Assembly (NCBI GenBank): GCA_030452775.1 | Contig: JAKDLQ010000173.1 | Span: 1-5,195 of the forward strand | Reading direction: 5' to 3' | DNA: 5,195 nt | From: Micrococcales bacterium | Lineage (GTDB): Bacteria > Actinomycetota > Actinomycetes > Actinomycetales > Dermatophilaceae | Part shown: in pieces, positions 1-2,144 of the stretch | Layout: the number at the start of each line of letters is the position of its first letter | Numbering within the stretch: position 1 is the first letter of the stretch | Position numbers and translations under genes: made by a program | Notes under the pieces: model-generated | The model's input: only the letters and a program-made list of their open reading frames with translations | The model's database searches: none | Told to the model about the DNA's origin: nothing

Positions 1-40
1 TGGTGTCAGCGGCATACGGCCTGCCCGCGGGGGTGATATT

Positions 41-70
41 GCTCGAGGGGTGCGTTTGATGCTCGAGGGG
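41..70. repeat. Direct repeat GCTCGAGGGG, two copies, 20-bp period
   Basis: The 10-mer GCTCGAGGGG occurs at 41-50 and 61-70, separated by 10 bp, so the copies lie on the same helix face two turns apart. Each contains the CTCGAG palindrome. Position and spacing suit a regulator binding site, but no known operator is recognised. Confidence 0.45.
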
Positions 71-147
71 AGCGATATATCGCGCTCGTCGGCGCGGGTC
101 GTGGTCTTCGGCACATATCGCGCCCTCCGATCTTCCCTCGCCAGGGC

Positions 148-183
148 CTTGGGTCGACCCCAAGCCTCGCGGGCATCGCGAGG
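148..183 (+). other. Two adjacent stem-loops in the presumed exporter leader
   Basis: The first hairpin pairs CTTGGG (148-153) with CCCAAG (159-164) around a 5-nt loop. The second begins at the next base and pairs CCTCGCG (165-171) with CGCGAGG (177-183), also around a 5-nt loop. Both stems are perfect. There is no T-rich tail, so a classical intrinsic terminator is not supported. They could be a U-less terminator of an upstream gene or structured leader RNA ahead of the riboswitch. A third, looser stem GTGCG/CGCAC lies at 195-199/214-218. Confidence 0.45.
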
Positions 184-231
184 GACTACGGGCTGTGCGA
201 GAATCGCCGAGGGCGCACGGATCGTGAGCTC

Positions 232-270
232 ACGGACGAGGGAGCCGTACCCGTTGCGCGACAAGACGGC
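232..270 (+). promoter_or_regulatory. Guanidine-III riboswitch (ykkC-III class) aptamer
   Basis: This RNA aptamer class binds guanidinium and controls guanidine exporters and related genes. The window shows its conserved blocks in the right order: GGACGAGG at 234-241, GCCGTACCC at 244-252 and GACAAGACGGC at 260-270. They match, block by block, the Thermobifida fusca guanidine-III RNA as I remember it. The H-type pseudoknot can be built: ACGG (232-235) pairs with CCGT (251-254), and GCCGT (244-248) pairs with ACGGC (266-270), with no mismatches. The element ends 14 nt before the ATG of a Gdx-type SMR exporter, which is the expected genetic partner, so an ON switch acting at translation initiation is likely. 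There is no clear Shine-Dalgarno in the 14-nt gap. The purine-rich AAGACGG (263-269) within the aptamer is the nearest candidate. No covariance search was possible. Confidence 0.93.
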
Positions 271-284
271 CAGATTGGTCCGCG

Positions 285-614
285 ATGTACTGGCCGGTCC
301 TCATCCTGTCGGGAGTTCTCGAAGCCGTCTGGGCGACGGCCCTGTCCGCCTCCGACGGGTTCCGACGGCCCGGCGCCACCCTCGTCTTCGTCGTGGCCGT
401 CGCGCTGAGCATGATCGGCCTCGCCTACGCCCTCATCGACATCCCCACCGGGACGGCGTATGCCGTGTGGGTTGCGATCGGCGTGGTGGGGACCGTCCTG
501 TTGGCCGTCGTCCGCGGCGAGGAGCAGCTTGGTCTCGCCAGGGGGCTGCTGCTGGTCATGCTCATCGTCTCCGTGGTCGGCCTCAAGCTGGTAGGAGCTC
601 GAGATCCCTCCTGA
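285..614 (+). CDS. gdx: Gdx/SugE-type small multidrug resistance (SMR) guanidinium exporter
   Basis: A 109-aa integral membrane protein with four hydrophobic segments (about residues 3-20, 31-50, 57-76 and 84-103), the normal size and topology of SMR transporters, which work as dimers exchanging protons for a cation. Residues diagnostic of the Gdx (formerly SugE) branch are present at the family positions: Gly10, Glu13 (the proton/substrate carboxylate), Trp16, Ser42, Tyr59 and Trp62, and the signature GTAYAVWVAIGVVGTVLL spans 56-73. In that branch the physiological substrate is guanidinium rather than the broad hydrophobic cations of EmrE. The ATG at 285 puts Glu13 exactly in register, so this start is secure although no strong ribosome binding site is visible. 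A guanidine-III riboswitch lies just upstream, which independently supports the substrate. Only one SMR gene is present, consistent with a homodimer. The C-terminal tail (GARDPS) is short and polar. Confidence 0.93.
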   Translation: MYWPVLILSGVLEAVWATALSASDGFRRPGATLVFVVAVALSMIGLAYALIDIPTGTAYAVWVAIGVVGTVLLAVVRGEEQLGLARGLLLVMLIVSVVGLKLVGARDPS

Positions 615-615
615 G

Positions 616-654
616 CGGCCGGCCCCGTAGCGACGGGTGAGGGTGGGGCGGCCG
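616..654. terminator. GC-rich hairpin between convergent genes, candidate bidirectional terminator
   Basis: Right after the exporter stop codon, CGGCCG (616-621) pairs with CGGCCG (649-654) and CCCC (623-626) pairs with GGGG (645-648). G622 is bulged, and the loop is 18 nt. A smaller alternative stem, CCCGT/ACGGG (624-628/633-637), overlaps it. There is no T-tract on either side, so it would be a U-less terminator of the kind often proposed in high-GC actinobacteria. Its place between convergent stop codons (612-614 and 690-692) supports the role. Confidence 0.5.
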
Positions 655-689
655 AGCGGGCGTTGCGTTCGGGGCAGTCGGATCGTCAG

Positions 690-1064
690 TCAGCCTTGCG
701 GCTGGCATTTGGCCATGAAGCGGTCCGGGTCGACGACGGAGCGGGCGAACTCCCCCCGCCCCACTTCGTCACCGTCGTGGTCCTTGACCGTGACCGCGCA
801 GACGAGGCGCCGGCCGTCGTTGATGGGCTTGGCACACTCGATGGTCAGCTCGGCGCCGACAGCGCTGCCGCGAACGTGCTCGAACGTGACGAGCGTGCCC
901 ACGGTCGTGCGATCCGGTTCGATGACGACCCGGCAGACCTGATAGCTCGCCTGCTCGCACCACGTCATCAGGCGCGGGGTGGACAGGACCTCGAGATCAC
1001 CGCTGCCCACGCTGGCGGCGGTATCTGCCGGGGTCACGGTGTGCTGGAACTTGCTGACTGGCAT
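690..1064 (-). CDS. FlK-like hotdog-fold acyl-CoA thioesterase family protein
   Basis: A 124-aa soluble single-domain protein resembling the fluoroacetyl-CoA thioesterase (FlK) family, whose members hydrolyse acyl-CoA thioesters in the cytoplasm. Counting from the ATG at 1064, the FlK catalytic set is in place: Thr29 (in STPRLMTWCEQAS), Glu37 in the same segment, and His63 (in GTLVTFEHVRGSAVG). Spacings of 8 and 26 residues are identical to Thr42/Glu50/His76 of FlK. The C-terminal strands (RRLVCAVTVKDHDGDEVGRGEFARSVVD) have the expected pattern, and RFMAKCQ resembles the FlK end. The substrate is unknown; fluoroacetate specificity should not be assumed, since many homologues are generic. Start: GTG at 1070 is also possible (two more residues). 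I prefer ATG 1064 because an A2/T6-type -10 (CAGACT, with TG one base upstream) lies 7 nt before it on the minus strand, suggesting a leaderless message. It is divergent from the YhhN gene and convergent with the exporter. Confidence 0.85.
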   Translation of the reverse strand: MPVSKFQHTVTPADTAASVGSGDLEVLSTPRLMTWCEQASYQVCRVVIEPDRTTVGTLVTFEHVRGSAVGAELTIECAKPINDGRRLVCAVTVKDHDGDEVGRGEFARSVVDPDRFMAKCQPQG

Positions 1065-1071
1065 ATCCACC

Positions 1072-1083
1072 AGTCTGACAGAC
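1072..1083 (-). promoter_or_regulatory. Candidate extended -10 and palindrome for the thioesterase gene
   Basis: On the minus strand, TGTCAGACT ends 7 nt before the preferred ATG at 1064. CAGACT keeps the A2 and T6 of a TANNNT -10 box and has a TGn extension. The same bases form the palindrome GTCTG-A-CAGAC (1073-1083 on the plus strand), so a repressor site overlapping the promoter is conceivable. No clear -35 is seen; that region runs toward the 9-bp repeat array. Confidence 0.35.
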
Positions 1084-1110
1084 AGCGACCGCAGCGCCGA
1101 CCGTGGTCAC

Positions 1111-1182
1111 CACGTAAGCCACGTAAGCCACGTGAGCCACGTGAGCCACGTGAGCCACGTGAGCCACGTGAGCCACGTGAGC
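1111..1182. repeat. 9-bp tandem repeat array (CACGTRAGC x8)
   Basis: Eight head-to-tail 9-bp units without gaps: two copies of CACGTAAGC (1111-1128) followed by six identical copies of CACGTGAGC (1129-1182). Each of the six contains the palindrome CACGTG. The array lies between the divergent thioesterase and YhhN starts, 46 bp from the first and 58 bp from the second. Because the unit is a multiple of three, it can be read as (His-Val-Ser)n, (Arg-Glu-Pro)n or (Ala-His-Val)n, but no recognised gene covers it; in the YhhN frame every CACGTGAGC unit gives a TGA stop. The near-perfect identity of the six right-hand units suggests recent slippage expansion and a likely length-variable locus. The flanking inverted repeat CGTGGT-C-ACCACG lies at 1102-1114. 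Confidence 0.95.
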
Positions 1183-1240
1183 CGCCTGCCGGCGCGTGTC
1201 CGCTCGCAGGCTGCGCCGACGTGGTGCGACGCTAGGCGGC

Positions 1241-1888
1241 GTGACCACGACCGTCTGGGTGCTCTCCGTCGCGCTCGCCGTGACGGCGCTGCTCAATTGG
1301 GGCTCCGTCGCGCGTGGTGACCGGGTGATCGAGCGCATCACCACGCCGTCCTTCATCGTGCTGCTCATCGGCCTCGCGTGGTCCCTGCACGGTGAGGGGC
1401 GGGCCCCGGGCGCGCCGACGCTGACGCCGATCATCATCGCGCTGGGACTCAGCCTCGTCGGTGACGTGGCCCTGCTCCATGCGACACGTGCGCGGTTCCT
1501 CCTCGGGCTCACCGCATTCCTGCTGGCACACATCGCCTGGATCGGGGCGATTCTCGAGCTTCCCCGAGCCGAGGGACTCCCGTGGTGGCTGCTGCCCACG
1601 GTGCCGGTGCTGGTGCTGCTGCATGCGCGGTTCGGACGGGACATCGTGCGCCGCGCCGGCTCGCAGCGCCTGCCGGTCTTCGCCTACCAGGTGGTGCTCA
1701 TGGCGCTCGTGCTGGTCGCCGCATGGCGCGGTGATCTCCTCGTGCTGCTCGGCTGCTTCGCCTTCCTCGTCTCTGACACGATCCTCGGGCACGACCGCTT
1801 CGTCCTCGAACGGCGCTTCGCCCCGCTGCTGGTCATGGTGACCTACCACGCGGCGCAGGTCCTCATCGTCGTCGGTCTGCTGCGCTGA
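1241..1888 (+). CDS. YhhN/TMEM86 family membrane protein, putative lysoplasmalogenase
   Basis: A 215-aa polytopic membrane protein with about eight hydrophobic segments. It matches the YhhN family (relatives of mammalian TMEM86A/B, which cleave the vinyl-ether bond of lysoplasmalogens). Family hallmarks seen, numbered from the GTG at 1241: ALGLSLVGDVALL (67-79) with Asp75, RFLLGLTAFLLAHIAWI (85-101) with His97, the AYQ segment near 148-150, GCFAFLVSDTIL (171-182) with Ser178/Asp179, and TYHAAQVLIVVG (201-212) with Tyr202 and Gln206. Start: GTG 1241 begins immediately before the first membrane segment. GTG 1196 in the same frame would add an Arg-rich, family-atypical 15-residue head and GTG 1259 would cut the first helix. 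AGGCGG at 1234-1239 is too close to be a good ribosome site. The enzymatic role is inferred from the family; most bacterial members are untested. It is transcribed toward leuS but separated by 256 bp with its own hairpin, so it is probably not in an operon with it. Confidence 0.87.
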   Translation: MTTTVWVLSVALAVTALLNWGSVARGDRVIERITTPSFIVLLIGLAWSLHGEGRAPGAPTLTPIIIALGLSLVGDVALLHATRARFLLGLTAFLLAHIAWIGAILELPRAEGLPWWLLPTVPVLVLLHARFGRDIVRRAGSQRLPVFAYQVVLMALVLVAAWRGDLLVLLGCFAFLVSDTILGHDRFVLERRFAPLLVMVTYHAAQVLIVVGLLR

Positions 1889-1914
1889 GCGAGCGCGCCC
1901 GGGGAGCCGGCGCA

Positions 1915-1939
1915 GCGGCATACGGCAGAAGTATGCCGC
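1915..1939 (+). terminator. Stem-loop after the YhhN gene, candidate terminator
   Basis: GCGGCATAC (1915-1923) pairs perfectly with GTATGCCGC (1931-1939) around the 7-nt loop GGCAGAA, starting 27 bp after the YhhN stop codon. There is no T-tract, so it would be a U-less terminator. The left arm with flanks (CAGCGGCATACGGC, 1913-1926) is repeated exactly at 7-20, where the right arm is absent. Confidence 0.5.
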
Positions 1940-1992
1940 CACAACGCTGATCGCTGCCGGTGCCGTCCCCCGCGGGTGAGCGGTGCCTGCGC

Positions 1993-2005
1993 TAATCTGG
2001 CGACG
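1993..2005 (+). promoter_or_regulatory. Candidate -10 box and start point for the leuS leader transcript
   Basis: TAATCT (1993-1998) fits the actinobacterial TANNNT -10 consensus and lies 6 nt before G2005, the first base of an in-frame GTG. That spacing is the hallmark of leaderless messages. No convincing -35 is present about 17 bp upstream (CG-rich around 1970-1976). Two copies of CGGTGCC (1958-1964 and 1981-1987) flank the expected -35 area. Confidence 0.5.
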
Positions 2006-2040
2006 TGGCTGGTGCGATGCTCCTGCCGCGGCCGCGTTGA
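2005..2040 (+). CDS. Putative leuS leader peptide (11 aa, tandem Leu codons)
   Basis: A short reading frame, GTG GCT GGT GCG ATG CTC CTG CCG CGG CCG CGT TGA, encodes fM-A-G-A-M-L-L-P-R-P-R. It begins where transcription should begin if TAATCT at 1993-1998 is the -10, so it would be translated without a ribosome binding site. An internal start at ATG 2017 would give M-L-L-P-R-P-R. Two consecutive Leu codons in a mini-gene 104 bp upstream of leucyl-tRNA synthetase, followed by a terminator, is the classical layout of ribosome-mediated attenuation. TGCTC (2018-2022), covering the first Leu codon, can pair with GAGCA (2039-2043), which overlaps the stop codon, so ribosome position would decide whether that hairpin forms. 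Two Leu codons is a small number compared with leu operon leaders, and an 11-codon frame can occur by chance; the call is an inference. Confidence 0.45.
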   Translation: MAGAMLLPRPR

Positions 2041-2054
2041 GCAGCGTCGGGCTT

Positions 2055-2098
2055 CCCCGGCACCGACCCGGCGGCCCTCCGGTGCGAGGGGTTTTCTT
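2055..2098 (+). terminator. Intrinsic terminator/attenuator in the leuS leader
   Basis: CCCC (2055-2058) pairs with GGGG (2088-2091) and GCACCG (2060-2065) pairs with CGGTGC (2080-2085). The stem has a small internal loop (G2059 against G2086-A2087) and a 14-nt apical loop. It is followed immediately by TTTTCTT (2092-2098). This is the only T-rich tail after a GC stem in the window and lies 46 bp before the leuS ATG, downstream of the leader peptide. A competing hairpin, CGTCGGG (2045-2051) with CCCGGCG (2067-2073, one G-U pair), would trap the terminator's 5' arm in its loop and could be the antiterminator. Termination efficiency cannot be judged without folding energies or RNA data. Confidence 0.65.
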
Positions 2099-2144
2099 GT
2101 GCCCACGTGAACCTGCCCCACCGAGAAGCCTCGAGAGAGAAGAC

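Larger units (their letters stand above)
1..231. other. Non-coding upstream region with repeats, palindromes and hairpins
   Basis: No convincing gene is seen here. In forward frame 3 a reading frame enters from the left edge and stops at 57-59 (reads VSAAYGLPAGVILLEGCV); it could be the tail of an upstream gene but matches nothing I recognise. Frame 2 stays open far into the next gene but has no family resemblance, so I treat it as a GC-rich shadow. Visible structure: direct repeat GCTCGAGGGG at 41-50 and 61-70 (20-bp period), the perfect palindrome GCGATATATCGC at 72-83, ATATCGCGC at 77-85 and again at 115-123, two back-to-back hairpins at 148-183, a 5-bp stem at 195-199/214-218, and the palindrome GTGAGCTCAC at 224-233. 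A promoter for the downstream exporter should lie here, but I see no good -35/-10 pair. TTGATG (56-61) with TATCGC (78-83) is the best and is weak. Confidence 0.5.

Noticed and set aside
148..218. Guanidine-II (mini-ykkC) riboswitch
   Set aside because: Paired hairpins are present but the loops do not carry the required ACGR tetraloop sequence.
50..640. A 196-aa plus-strand frame covering the riboswitch and exporter
   Set aside because: It is Arg/Gly-rich without family resemblance and overlaps the well-supported exporter in another frame, so it is a high-GC shadow.
1111..1182. CRISPR array
   Set aside because: Units are 9 bp, contiguous and without spacers, and no cas genes are present.
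663..1644. Reading frames across the 9-bp array giving (REP)n, (HVS)n on the plus strand and (AHV)n on the minus strand
   Set aside because: The 9-bp unit keeps several frames open. These frames overlap well-supported genes antisense or out of frame and have no domain similarity outside the repeat.
2104..2110. CACGTGA near the leuS start as a further copy of the 9-bp repeat
   Set aside because: Only 7 bp match a single unit, which is easily chance for such a palindromic GC-rich word.
1983..2144. Longer LeuRS N-terminus from the upstream GTG at 1983 (54 extra residues)
   Set aside because: The extra residues are Pro/Arg-rich with no LeuRS similarity and run through the terminator and leader peptide. 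ATG 2145 has a purine-rich upstream stretch and gives a normal N-terminus.
1993..2144. T-box riboswitch before leuS
   Set aside because: I find no conserved T-box antiterminator sequence or Stem I specifier-loop features. The leader is also too short if transcription starts near 2005. A leader-peptide model fits better.
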